From the NCBI RefSeq assembly GCF_030704535.1, contig NC_081813.1, positions 652,501-716,500 of the forward strand: a stretch of DNA of 64,000 bases. The letters run 5' to 3'. Each line of letters opens with the position of its first letter. The stretch's first letter is position 1. Made by a program: the position numbers and the translations under genes. Below the pieces are notes generated by a model. The model had not been told where the DNA came from, did not search any database, and worked only from the letters and a program-made list of their open reading frames with translations. The stretch is from Vitis vinifera (lineage: Eukaryota; Streptophyta; Magnoliopsida; Vitales; Vitaceae). Of this stretch, positions 24,195 through 36,188 are shown in pieces.

Positions 24195-24480
24195 TAATAG
24201 CGGGTGAATATGGCGCCTCCACCAACTGCGGTATAATGTCGGGTCTGCAGGCCACGGATCTCGTAACACGTGGCAGGATATGGTGGTCGATAGGAAATGA
24301 CGGGACTGCCACACAATTGTTTATCACGTGATAATTTAAAGTCTTGTAGACCGCAGAAACGTGCATCAGCCGTTTGCGTTGATTGAGAGTGCAGGAACCA
24401 GGGACCCACACCCGACATGTGCTGTGGTTTGTGCCTGTCGGCACGCCAATGGCACTAGACTAAAGAAAAACCCCTCAACG
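24195..24480. other. GC-richer island with three ACGT-core elements
   Basis: Within a very AT-rich neighbourhood, this segment is near 50% GC and contains two perfect CACGTG palindromes (24267-24272 and 24325-24330) and an ACGTG (24359-24363). Frames on the minus strand (24173-24444) have no family resemblance. It looks like promoter-type or relict genic sequence; which gene it would serve is unknown. Confidence 0.35.
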
Positions 24481-27400
24481 GCGTTAGTTTGACTCCGTTA
24501 CTGTTCCGAGATAGTGAAATAGGCATGAAACCACCACAAACTACGAAATTGCCCTTACAATGTGAAGCAATTAGGCGAAGCTCCGAGTTGAACCCAATTC
24601 CAACCATTCTTTTCCTTTTACCGATCAAAATATTAAATTGTTATTTAGTGAGGGTTTGAATGGGAAAAGTGTGTTCATTTACTCATGTAAAAAAAAAATA
24701 ATAATAATAAAATAGGTAGTGAATTTAATAAAATATAAATTTTAAACACCTATTTAAAAATAATTAATATTTCAACCGTTTTTGTAACTAACTTTTAATG
24801 ACACATATACTGCATTTGATCATATTAAGTACAACCTTTAATAATAGTTTTTAAAAAATTGAAATATAAAAAAAATTTATTATCATAAATTTTAAAATTA
24901 TTGAAATTGATTTTTAAATAAGGTAAATTTATAAAATGAATACTTAAAATATAGTTTTTGTCTTTTATAATAGAAAAAAAGCCTATAATTTTTTAAATAT
25001 ATATAGTAAAATTTCAATAAAAAAATCATTTTTCAAATTTATTTTTGATAAAAAGTTGTTTTTTAAATAAATTCTATTTTATTTTCAATAATATTTTACA
25101 AATAATTCTAAATAAAAATGAAAAATATAAATAATATTTTTAAAAAATCTATATTAGTAATGAAAAATAAGTTCGAAATTCTAAATAAATTTTTATTCTT
25201 AAAATAATTGAGAATTGTTCTCACATATTATTTTGGTTTAACTTATTTATACCATAATTTTATATATTTTTATTTTTATTTGATAATTTTTTTTTACCAT
25301 ATAATTTAAATAATCTAGATTTATGATTTGGTAATATACCTTAGATTTTTTTTTTAATTTATTATAATACAAACGTTTTTAAAACATTTTTTTTTTATAA
25401 TATTAAACATGATTGACACTTTTAATTTTGCTTCATTTTTTTAAAGGAAAAAAAAACATATTTAATGATTGTATAATAATAATAAAGAAAAAATAAAAAT
25501 AATTTTTTATTTAACTTGTCCATAATTTTATACTTAGAGGTGAGATATTAGTGTAATGAGTGAGCAATGACGTTTAATTTGTCATTTTTTTTGCTATTTA
25601 TTTCAAAAATCAATAAATAAAAAATGGAAACAAATTATAGAACATGATATTTAACATTGTTTTTAAACTTTTAGTTTAAAATCAAATAAGAAAAAAAAAA
25701 AAGAGAAAAAAAAACCAATGCACCCTTTATATATATTTTTAATTTATTATTATTATTATTAGAAAAAAATATTAATTGCATAGTCACCTTTATTGCTTCC
25801 TAAATGGCTACTAAATGTTAAAAAACTTCCATATTTAATACACATTAACAAATTTTTATCATATTTAATTACTAGATCATCTAACAAAAGTGATAAAAGT
25901 GGTCACTATAATTATCATCATTGCTTAATTTTTTGAATAAAAAAATATGGATATGTCTCAAGTTAAGTAACCTTGTGGTAGTTATTTTTTCTTTTAATTT
26001 TAAACAAAATAATATTAAAAATACTAAAAATCTAGCATCTCTCCTCTAATTTTTGAGTTTCTACTCAGATATTAAGTTTATACTTAGTTACCGAAAAGTA
26101 CTGATTTTTTTTTAAAAATGTTTTCCTCATATTGGGTGTCAACATAAAAAATATGAAGAAAAGAAATCAAATATAATTAAAATCTATACATTATTAAATT
26201 ATTTAATCTTTATATAAAAAATAAAAAAAAGGTGAAATGGATTTGAAGTATCATATAAAATAATTTATTAATTTTAAATCTATTTATTTATTTATTTTTT
26301 ATTTACTTATATATTTTTTTCCTATTTTATTTTTATGACATTTTTCAGAATCAAACATAACCTAAAACTTTGTATCTAAGTTAAAAAATAAAATAAAACA
26401 GCATAAAATGAGTTCAACTAACCAATACCTGAAGTGAATGAAATTGATAGGAGAAGGGTTTGCTTCTAGAACAACTCAAATGATTTATTGGGCTGGTTAG
26501 ATTCCTTAAAATAAGACATTTATCCCATCATGATTTCAACACAATTAATCAACTAATATGGTACTTACACTAATAAAGATTTAGATTATTGCATGTTATC
26601 TTCATAATAGACCATTAAAATCCCACCTAATAATAATAAAAATGTCACCAAATTGAAAATAAAACCACGGTCCATAATATTAATATTTGTTTTAAAAAAA
26701 CATTTCCATTTAAAAATACAAATGAAAATACAAGGGATAATTGAAAAAAATAATCGAAAATTTAGTAAAATAACTTCGGTTTTTAAAATCCTTAATATAT
26801 GCTCAATTAAACAAATATACACACCTCTAATAATTATATAAAAATATATACTATATTTACAATATTTTAAATAGAATATCCTTAATTTAGGGATTCGCTA
26901 TAATTGAAGATTGTTGGTGTCAAAACAAGAGGTTTGTCTAACTATTTTTGTAATGATCCATACTTAATCGTATAAATATTGTTTGCTCTATGTTCAAAGG
27001 GGTCTTTATTTTGAAAACGAGTAAATAGGGTTAAAAGAAACTTATATTTATATAGCATAAAAAACTTTATATTTTGTAAATGTGAGATATTACAATCATT
27101 CTTCATGTAAGGTCAAATAAAAAAACATCTTTTACGTGGTCAAATAAATCCTCACATCGGGTCAAGGATCGAGTATGCAGAAGTGTTTTAAAGTCGTAAA
27201 AATTTATTTAAAATTATAATGAACAATATGTATATAATTGGAGCCCGCGGTTACCATCCTCATCCATAGAATATAAATTTTTTAATATCCAATAATTTAT
27301 TATATCATATATTTCAATGGTTATTGTCATCATCTCTCATTTCTTAAGAAAAACAAGACTTTTCTATGATTTAAATGTATTTTTTTTATTATCCTTTTGA

Positions 27401-27600
27401 CTACTTGTATATCATCACATAAAGTATATATTATTTTATTATCCAATATTCCGTTGGATATTTTCGTCATTTCTCATTTCCTATAAAAATATTTAAAATT
27501 ATTTTTCTTCATCCTTTTAGTCAAATCCTATTAAAGTAAGCGTGAAGAAGAGGAGAAGGACAAAAGTGTAAATGCACCCAACAGTAAAAGCATCCCCCCT
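24481..27600. other. Gene-free AT-rich spacer upstream of the JAZ gene
   Basis: No gene was recognised. A degenerate Tourist-like end (ttcagaatcaaacataacc, near 26345) is present, with a weak partner near 26128. The overlapping frames at 26586-26841 are AT-rich chance frames. Confidence 0.5.
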
Positions 27601-27661
27601 CGTGAAGTCTCCAACTAGACCAACCCTCAACCCCCATTTTTTTTTTTTCTAAATAAAAAAA

Positions 27662-27667
27662 CACGTG
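27662..27667 (+). promoter_or_regulatory. G-box (CACGTG) in the JAZ promoter
   Basis: A perfect CACGTG lies 229-234 bp upstream of the JAZ start codon. MYC2-type bHLH factors bind G-boxes, and JAZ genes are known targets of the factors they repress, so this fits the usual negative feedback loop. Function here is inferred from position and sequence only. Confidence 0.55.
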
Positions 27668-27895
27668 CTTGAAATTTATAATTTTTTATTTTACAAAAAA
27701 AAAAGAAAAAAAAAAAAAAGGGTTAATCACATTCAAAGAACCCAAGCTTAAAAGCCTTCTTCTTCCTTGTCTTGGACAAATTCTCAAAGCAGTTACGAAA
27801 ACAGGGTATTTGTAAGTATACTCAAACTCAGAGAGATTGGGACGTCGTTCAACTGTTTGTTGAAGATCTTCAAAATTCTGATCTAAAAACAAGGC

Positions 27896-29623
27896 ATGTC
27901 GAATTCACCGGAGTTCTCTGATTTCGCCGGCCGGAAGTCCGGGAAGTTGCCGGACAGGTCGAATTTCTCGCAGACCTGTAATCTCTTGAGCCAGTTCCTC
28001 AAGGAAAAGGGAAGATTCGGGGATCTCAGCCTCGGCATGGCCGGGAAATCTGAGACCAAAGGTATGTTTTCCTTTTTTTTTTTTTTCTTTTTTTTTCCCT
28101 TCATTTTTCGAGCGACCAAACGGAGTCTGGATTTTTTTTTTTAAATTATTTTTTTACTTTTATTTTTTATTTTTCCTCTGTGTGTGCGTGTGTGAGGAAT
28201 TGTTTAGACGGTTAGTTCTGTAACTATGGTTTTAGCGTTAATGGTTCGAACAAAACAAAAAATAACGAGAAGTTAAAAAAAAGAAAAAAAAAAGAGAGAG
28301 AATTGAGAATTCTTCATCTTCATTATCAAAATTTCTGCGGTTTTTCCAGCTATCAGATCATCATATGCATTTGTTTGTACACTGCATCTCTGATATTTTT
28401 TATTTCTAGCTTTCCATTTGTTGTTTCAACCCATTTTGTGAAAGACGATAAATACCATACTTACAGTCCCGCACTCAAATCATAAAACCCTTTACCTTTA
28501 CTGATATAAATCTTTGGAGTTTCTATCAAACTCAGTGTCTGATTTCTTGTTTGGAATCGCCACAGGGAGGCCTGAATCATTCAAATCATCAACCATGTCA
28601 TTTGACCTGTTAAACAAGGATAAATCTAGCGAGGCTTCGGGGCAAAACGTTGGTGGATCCTCCAATTTGAAATCCAGTGATTTCTACCCTCAGTTTGCTG
28701 GTTTTGGTTCCCTTGCTTCCATTGACGAAGCCATTAATATGGCTGATTTCAGGTGCTTTGCCTTTTCCTTTCTCATGGGTTCTATAATTTTCCAGGTTTC
28801 AACCATTGTATTAAGAATCTAGAGAGATAATAGTCTGAGATTGAATGAATAATTTGATGTTCTAATTGTTCATTAATTCGGGTTTGATTTAATCTCCGAA
28901 TGTTTATGTTTTATGTTAGGAAATCGGCAACAACAGAGTCGGAAACTTCTCAGATGACAATATTCTACGCCGGCCAAGTGCTGGTATTCAATGATTTTCC
29001 GGCCGAGAAGGCCAGAGAAGTCATGCTATTAGCCGCCAAGGGAACCCCCCAAAATACTAGCGGCTTCCTCTCCACTTCTGGCCCTGAAAAAATCAATACA
29101 GGCAGCTCAACCGCCCCTAGCCCTAGCATCCCCGCCTCGCCGGCCACCACCCCGAACCCTCAAGCCCTCAGCTCTGGTACTTTCAGCATTCCTGCCTCGC
29201 CTGCAGCCACCCCAAACCCTCAAGCTCCTCTTGGCTCTGGTAATTGCTTTGTGACTAACTGCATCAAAAGTCATCAATGAAGACTGCCTAAAGCTTTACA
29301 CATGTACTTAACATTTCTCTCCATTCTATTTTCTTTTCTCAGAACTGCCAATTGCAAGGAGAAACTCACTTCACCGGTTCTTGGAGAAGAGAAAAGATCG
29401 GTAAGCAATCTCGAACAACCCAAAAGGAAAATACTTAAAATTGAAACAAATTTTCCATTGAAGTGAACTGATGTTCTCGATTTCTTTTTTCAGGGTCAAT
29501 TCGAAAGCACCATACCAAGTAAACAATCCATCCAGACCTTCTCCAAAGCCTGAAGAGGACACCAACCCAAAGCTCAACAAAGATGAAGGTCAATCATCAA
29601 AGCAACTTGATCTTAGATTGTAG
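27896..29623 (+). CDS. JAZ1: JAZ (TIFY10-type) jasmonate ZIM-domain repressor, 5 exons, 286 aa
   Basis: Exons 27896-28061, 28566-28752, 28920-29239, 29343-29400 and 29494-29623 join at GT..AG sites into 861 nt. The N terminus contains [16 protein letters not shown], typical of the JAZ1/2/5/6/10 (TIFY10) group. The TIFY/ZIM motif [11 protein letters not shown] starts at residue 131 and mediates dimerisation and NINJA binding. A Pro/Ala/Ser-rich linker follows with a short internal repeat ([14 protein letters not shown] twice). The Jas degron [22 protein letters not shown] covers residues 225-251 and binds COI1 with jasmonoyl-isoleucine and MYC factors. The protein ends LDLRL, an LxLxL-type EAR-like motif. 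In the nucleus JAZ proteins repress MYC2-class factors until degraded by SCF-COI1. The intron splitting the Jas motif is the conserved 'Jas intron'. The symbol gives the subgroup and does not imply strict orthology. Confidence 0.94.
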
Positions 29624-32600
29624 TCAGGATTTGCCTTCATGATCAACTCATCTTCTTGCTCAAATCTTGTCCACTCCCACTTAAAATCTAACTACTTTTA
29701 GGCTTTTGTATACTCCCCTGTATCGGATTCGTAATCAATATTTGCTAAGCGCAATTCTTAGTATTCAATCCGGGTTGGTTCTTTTTGTTAACCGTTTTTG
29801 ATACATTGATCTTCAATGTCAGACAGGATCAGACATCCCTTCCGTGTGCGAAGGGAAATGTCACGCCTTCAACTATTTTGGTTGTTTTTTACTTTAACTT
29901 GACGTATAAAAATTCAAATGTGTCTGAAATAAAACCAGAGATGTGAAATGTGCTCTGAGCATCACTTTTTTGGTGGTGGTGGTGCCGGGTGGGACTTCTA
30001 TGTCCTTCTATTACCTTTTTTGCTTGGATTCCCTTGACTACCTTATGTTTGGTGAAAGTGAAAATGTTCAGAGAAGAAAAGAAAAGATTTTTCCTTGATG
30101 CATACGTTGTTAATTAATTTAAATTATATTTAATTTAAATTAATATTATTTTTTTAAAGACTTCTCTACAAGAAAGAAAAAGATTTTAGAGGTGGAGGAG
30201 AAAGTGAAAGTAGATGAATGGGAAGATTTGTGCAAGCGAGGTTTACCTAAGCTTTTGCCTTCGAGAAAGGGTCGACATTTTCAAGGCACACACCTTCTAA
30301 GAAGGAACTTTAGTCCATGACAAATCAATGATCCCACTAATCAATACTTAATAACATAATATTCTAAACTTTGTCCATATAATCTTTCTTTCTTCAATTG
30401 ATTAATTCGAACTGCCGTAAGGTTACAAAATTAGGAATGAGACTTTGGAATATTAATTTGATTTAAAAAAAAATTAAACTATTAATTTACTAGCTCTCCC
30501 CTTGGCCAAGTTCGTGACCAATTTATGGTATCCTATCAAATCAATGCCTTCAAATAATGGCATGTGATAGCGTGGGAGAAAAGAAGGGATATTTCTGTAC
30601 TATATAATATATGATATAGATTGATTAAACAATTATCGTTTCTCTTTTAATTTTCTATCATTAAGCATACATTAATAATTCAAAATAGGAGACACCTTTG
30701 TATCTTAAAAATCGAAAATTCATGCTCATTTGAACGTTGAACAAATGAATTGAAGATGACATTATTGAAAGAGTGGGTCAAGAAATGTTAAACATTATAG
30801 GCGGCTACTATTGACTAGAGAATATAGGGGCGTTTGGCCTTATCTATGCCCAATTTGTGCAAGTTCTTTTCATAATGAGAAAAACATGCCAACCCCCAAA
30901 GTGGTGAAAACTTGAGAAATGGGTCTGCTTTTGGATCTGTCCTCACCTGCAAAAGCATCAATCAACCAACCCATTCTCTTTTATGCACTCTCAAGAATGC
31001 TAAGTGTCATAGTCTACAAAGTTCATCATTGCCTTGGTGATTCATGCATTCTTGTGCAACACATGTTTTTTTTCAAAAAAAAAAGCATTTGAACTTTCAC
31101 TTCTTTTTGAATTGGAATTTGCAAAAGTTTGAATAGCATGAAAGAAAAAATAGATCATTTTGAACAAATGAAATTGGTTGAGAATGATTCTTAAAGAACC
31201 TTTTAATAAAATTTTTGTTTGGAGACTCAAATATGAAATTGGTTTTCTTAATTTATTTTGAATAAATGTACTATAATTTATATGTAATATAAAAAATTTC
31301 AAAGCTTTCTATATTTTTAATCATTGTTCAAAATACTTTATAGAAAATAATTGAAAATATCTTAATTTTGTTTTCAAAAATATTTTGTATTTATAATATA
31401 TATTTTTTGAGTTGGAAAATGATCCTAAGTTTGAAAGAATGTGATAGTACTATATCCTTTTTAAAAATATTTTCAAACAAAATCTAAGATTTAGGTACGA
31501 GTGGATAAGATTATTTCGGTCATAAGGTGATTATTACTTTTCTATGTATTAGTAATGATCATTTTGAATTATTAGATGAAATTGAATCCTTTCTTATAAG
31601 TATATGTAAAATCACAATTTTAAAAATTAATTTCTAAATCCATTAAGAGATGTTTGAAATGACGGAATAGAGAAATAGCCCCATTTATGATTGTATTTGA
31701 TTTTATTTTTTTCTGAGAAATGAAATCGATGTAAAAAAAATAAACGAGGCTTAAGCATAAATGAATAAGATTATTTTTGTCAATTGACTAATTTTGATTC
31801 ACTACTGCGTTTTATATAATATTAGAAAAATACTTTTGAATATAAAATTCAAAATTGGAAAAACTACTTTTCCATGACAAGGACATTTTCGAGTTAATGG
31901 AATGAAATTGTATTTTTTACGTGTGACAAGTTGCATTTATCAAAATTTGCAAGTGTATAGTAAAATAAATAAATAAATAAATGCGATGTACTATTATTTT
32001 GTCAAAGGTAAGTTATATTATAAATTAAATTTAACAACTTTAAATAAGACTTTCATATTAAGGTTAAATTTCAGTTCAATCCAACCAATCGACCGGATGG
32101 TCTATCATCAACTAATTTTTAAGGTTTTTAGGTGATTGTTGAAAGGTCAAATTGCTCAAATGATTACACTATTTGTTGTCTGGTAGCTCAACAGATCGAG
32201 GATATCCTCAATTAGTGTCAAGTTCGATAATTATTGTCATTTTCATATCTCGACATGTTTAATTAACACGTACCCCTTTATTTTATATTTTTATAAAACT
32301 AGAATTTTAAAACTCCAAATGATTAAGCATCGACTAGGTTTGACTTTTTATGAATTTTGAAAATCATGTGAACTTTTAGTAGAACGGGTTGAAGATTAGT
32401 TTTCATTTAAATTTTTTAGCAGAATTTGGATGAAATTTTCATTAAGCAAAAGAATTTAGATTACTTAGACAATTTTTATGTTACACCTTACATGCTTAAG
32501 GACATAATATTAATTTTTAAATTGGAAATCCTCTATTCTTGTGACCTTGACTTCATTTATCCTTCAAATCCTTTGTCAATTTTAATAATCTTAGACAACA

Positions 32601-33237
32601 CTTAAGCTCACCATTAAATGTTTGCCATTTATTTGTAATCATTAAATTCAATCATTCCATTTTTTTTTCTTAATAAATACACTCCAAATCGAGCGAGATT
32701 TAATAGTTAGATTTACTAATAAATCTATTAATTTTTAAAAATAATTATAAAAAAAATTTACAAATTGAAATTGGTTTAAAATGAGTATGCAGATGCTTTT
32801 TGTATAAGCATGATTATATTGTTATAAATTTTCTTATTAAGCTGATAGATTTTAATAAAAAAAATACATTTTTTGATTTTATTATAATATTAGAATTCAT
32901 ATTTTATCAAAATCAATATATTTTTAAGTTTTATTTTTAATAAGATATGAATTGAATTGAATTAATATCAATATAAATTGAATCCATAATTTTTTACAAA
33001 ATCCAAATTGAAAAATTATTTTAAAAAGTAATTAAAGTTTATTTATTCAAAAGAGTTTTCAATTTATTCCTTGAAAAATCACTTTTTTTTTTCTAAAGAA
33101 AATGAAAGACTCTATTTTATTATTTAAAAAAGAAAGAAAAGAAAAAAAATCGTTTTTTATTATTTAAATTAAAAATTAAACTGTTTTTTATTCATTTCCT
33201 ACTTTCCCAATATCCAAACGGACCGGTAGCAATACAA
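29624..33237. other. Spacer between JAZ and the receptor kinase
   Basis: This begins with the JAZ 3' UTR and continues as AT-rich sequence. A lone Tourist-like end (ttatgtttggtgaaag, near 30043) is seen without a partner. The minus-strand frame at 31042-31302 has no family resemblance. Confidence 0.5.
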
Positions 33238-33243
33238 TATAAA
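33238..33243 (+). promoter_or_regulatory. TATA box of the receptor kinase gene
   Basis: TATAAA sits 278-283 bp upstream of the start codon and is followed by a CT-rich leader (ctctctctctaagcccc near 33330), which is typical of a plant core promoter and 5' UTR. Confidence 0.5.
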
Positions 33244-33520
33244 GCATCAGACAAGGAGCCTCTCATCAACGGTATTAACGGTTTGTGGAGGCTGACTTGG
33301 TCAAGACCAGTAGACCACAGGCCCATTTCTCTCTCTCTAAGCCCCTACGCCTCTCTCATTCGGAGGCTCTCTCGCCACCTCCATCCACAAACTTTCACAA
33401 AAGACAATGAACACATCCCAACAACAACCCATTAGGAAACCACCCAAACTCAGCCACACAAAATCCACCGGAAAATCTCGCCGCCGGCTCTGAGAATTCA
33501 CCTCATTTCTCACCTAAATA

Positions 33521-36188
33521 ATGACCCTTGCTTCATCTTCTGTTTTCTTTTTCACTGTCGTCCTTCTTTTTCCGTTCAGTTTCTCGATGTCGGATTCTGA
33601 AGCTTTGCTTAAGCTCAAGCAATCTTTTACCAATACTAATGCTCTCGATTCTTGGGAGCCTGGTTCTGGGCCTTGCTCTGGAGATAAGGAATGGGGTGGA
33701 CTGGTTTGTTTCAATGGCATTGTCACAGGTCTTCATTTGGTAGGAATGGGATTATCCGGGAAAATCGACGTCGAAGCTTTGATTGCGATCACGGGTCTTC
33801 GGACCATCAGCATTGTAAACAATTCTTTTTCGGGTTCCATCCCGGAATTCAACCGATTGGGGGCTTTGAAGGCCATTTTCATATCTGGGAATCAGTTTTC
33901 CGGCGAGATTCCGCCAGATTACTTTGTGAGAATGGCTTCTTTGAAAAAACTATGGCTTTCCGATAATAAATTCACCGGCGCAATTCCTTTGTCAATTCAG
34001 CTTCTTTCTCATCTTATTGAGCTGCACCTTGAAAACAACCAATTCACCGGAACTATCCCGGATTTTAATCTGCCAACGTTGAAGTCGCTTAATCTTTCGA
34101 ATAATAAATTAAAGGGAGCCATCCCCGATAGTTTATCGAAATTTGGTGGGAGCGCATTTGCAGGCAATGCGGGACTGTGTGGGGAAGAATTGGGAAATGG
34201 GTGCAATGATCATGGGATTGATCTCGGCACAGACAGGTCCCGCAAGGCCATTGCAGTGATCATATCAGTGGCTGTCGTGATTATATCCCTTCTAATCATC
34301 GTGGTTTTTCTGATGAGGAGAAGAAAAGAGGAAGAATTCGACGTGCTTGAGAATGTTGACGAGTCAGTTGAGGTGCGAATATCGGGGTCTAGCAGAAAGG
34401 AGGGATCAAGCACCAGCAGAAGGGCCATAGGCTCGAGCCGGAGGGGCTCCAACCGTTCGAGCCAGGTCAAGAGCAGCATGAAGGAGGACATGGTGGTGGT
34501 GAATGAAGAAAAAGGTATTTTCGGGATGTCGGACTTGATGAAAGCTGCTGCTGAGGTGCTTGGAACTGGCAGTTTGGGGTCGGCCTACAAGGCGGTGATG
34601 GCCACCGGCATTGCGGTGGTGGTGAAGAGGATGAAAGAAATGAATAGAGTAAGCAAAGAAGGATTCGATCTGGAGCTCAGGCGACTGGGCAGCCTGCAAC
34701 ACCCCAATGTTCTAAACCCTTTGGGTTACCATTTTCGAAAAGAGGAGAAGCTCATCATCTACGAGTACATTCCCAAAGGCAGTTTGCTATTTGTACTCCA
34801 TGGTAATGAATTCAAACATTAGCTGATTAATACTTTCAAGTTGTTTTTAACAATAAATTTCTGTTCACAACTAAAATATCAAAAATAATTTTCTTCTATT
34901 ACTTTTTTTTTAATATAAAAATTATTGATTAGATTTCACGGTATTCAATTATTATTTATGAATTAATTTTAGTCCCCTCTCCTAGGATTTAACTAAATGT
35001 GCTTAATTCCTATAGGTTTAAGATTTTATTAAATATCTCACTTACTTTTAAGTGAGAAAAAAAGATAGTAAAAATAGAGGATATGTTTGATGATATTAAT
35101 AGAAGACAAAATGTAACTTGACTTTATACTTTATGATCTTCATGCTATTTCAAATGAAATTCATAATAGACACTTAATATGAAGTTTGTTGAGTGTACTC
35201 TCTCATTTAGTATTAAAACATTACCTTAATTTGACTTAATATATAATATGTATCGATTATTAATAAATTTAAGTTTTTTTAAGTTATATTGATTAATTAC
35301 TTATACTAATTATAGTGATATTTTCTATTTATGAAATTCTTAAATCCTACTATGTTATGCATATTATTGATATATTACTTAACAATTTAAGCTAATTTTA
35401 TGATCTTAGGTGATCGAGGACCCTCCCATGCGGAGCTCAATTGGCCAGCGCGTTTAAAGATCGTTCAAGGGATCGCTCGAGGATTGGGCTATCTCCACAC
35501 CGAGCTAGCCTCATTGGACTTGCCCCATGGCAATCTCAAATCAAGCAATATCCTTCTCACCTTCGACCACGATCCATTACTCTCAGACTATGGATATAGC
35601 CCATTGATCAGCGTCAGCTTTGTTTCACAAGCCTTGTTCGCCTACAGGGCCCCCGAGGCCGTCCGGGACAATCAGATATCGCCCAAGTGCGACGTCTACT
35701 GCCTGGGAATCGTCATTCTTGAGATCCTCATTGGAAAATTTCCCACGCAGTATCTAAACAACAGCAAAGGCGGCACCGACGTGGTGGAATGGGCGGTGTC
35801 CGCCATTGCAGACGGGAGAGAAGCTGAGGTATTCGATCCCGAGATCGCAAGCTCCATAAACTCCATGGAAGAGATGGTGAAGCTCCTCCACATCGGGGTC
35901 GCTTGCGCCGAGAGCAACCCCGAGCAGCGACCGGACATAAAGGAGGCCATTAGAAGGATAGAGGAAATACATGTAGAGGGAGGCGGCAGCGGAGGAGGAG
36001 CTAGCCATGATAGAACCATTCAAGTTCTGCCGTCCCTCCGGGACGGATACGGAGAAGTGCCGGTGGCAGGACCGCAATCGAGCCCTCGGGAGGCGTATGG
36101 CGAGATCTCTCTGAATGGATCCGACAGCCTCGAAGAGAACCCCGGCGCCGGGCACCGCAACGACAACTTCTCATTTTCCATTTCCTAA
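33521..36188 (+). CDS. Pollen-receptor-kinase-like LRR-III receptor (PRK family), 2 exons, 686 aa
   Basis: Exon 1 is 33521-34802 and exon 2 is 35410-36188; together they make 2061 nt without a stop. A signal peptide (about 1-23) is followed by an LRRNT domain (about 24-65), five or so LRRs (about 70-205), a single transmembrane helix (about 243-265) with a basic stop-transfer RRRK, a Ser/Arg-rich juxtamembrane region and a kinase domain (about 335-600). The glycine loop is GTGSLGSAYKA and the ATP-anchoring Lys is in VVVKRM (residue 369). The catalytic HRD is HGN (467-469) and DFG is DYG (487-489), so the catalytic Asp is absent, as is common in LRR subfamily III. Pollen PRKs sit in the plasma membrane, sense LURE/LAT52-type peptides and recruit RopGEFs. 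Assignment to PRK rests on LRR number, layout and kinase wording; another LRR-III member remains possible. The acidic, Ser-rich C terminus follows the kinase. Confidence 0.88.

Noticed and set aside
24173-24444. Minus-strand frames in the GC-richer island as a small gene
   Set aside because: Two overlapping frames with no motif, no convincing start context and no splice partners.
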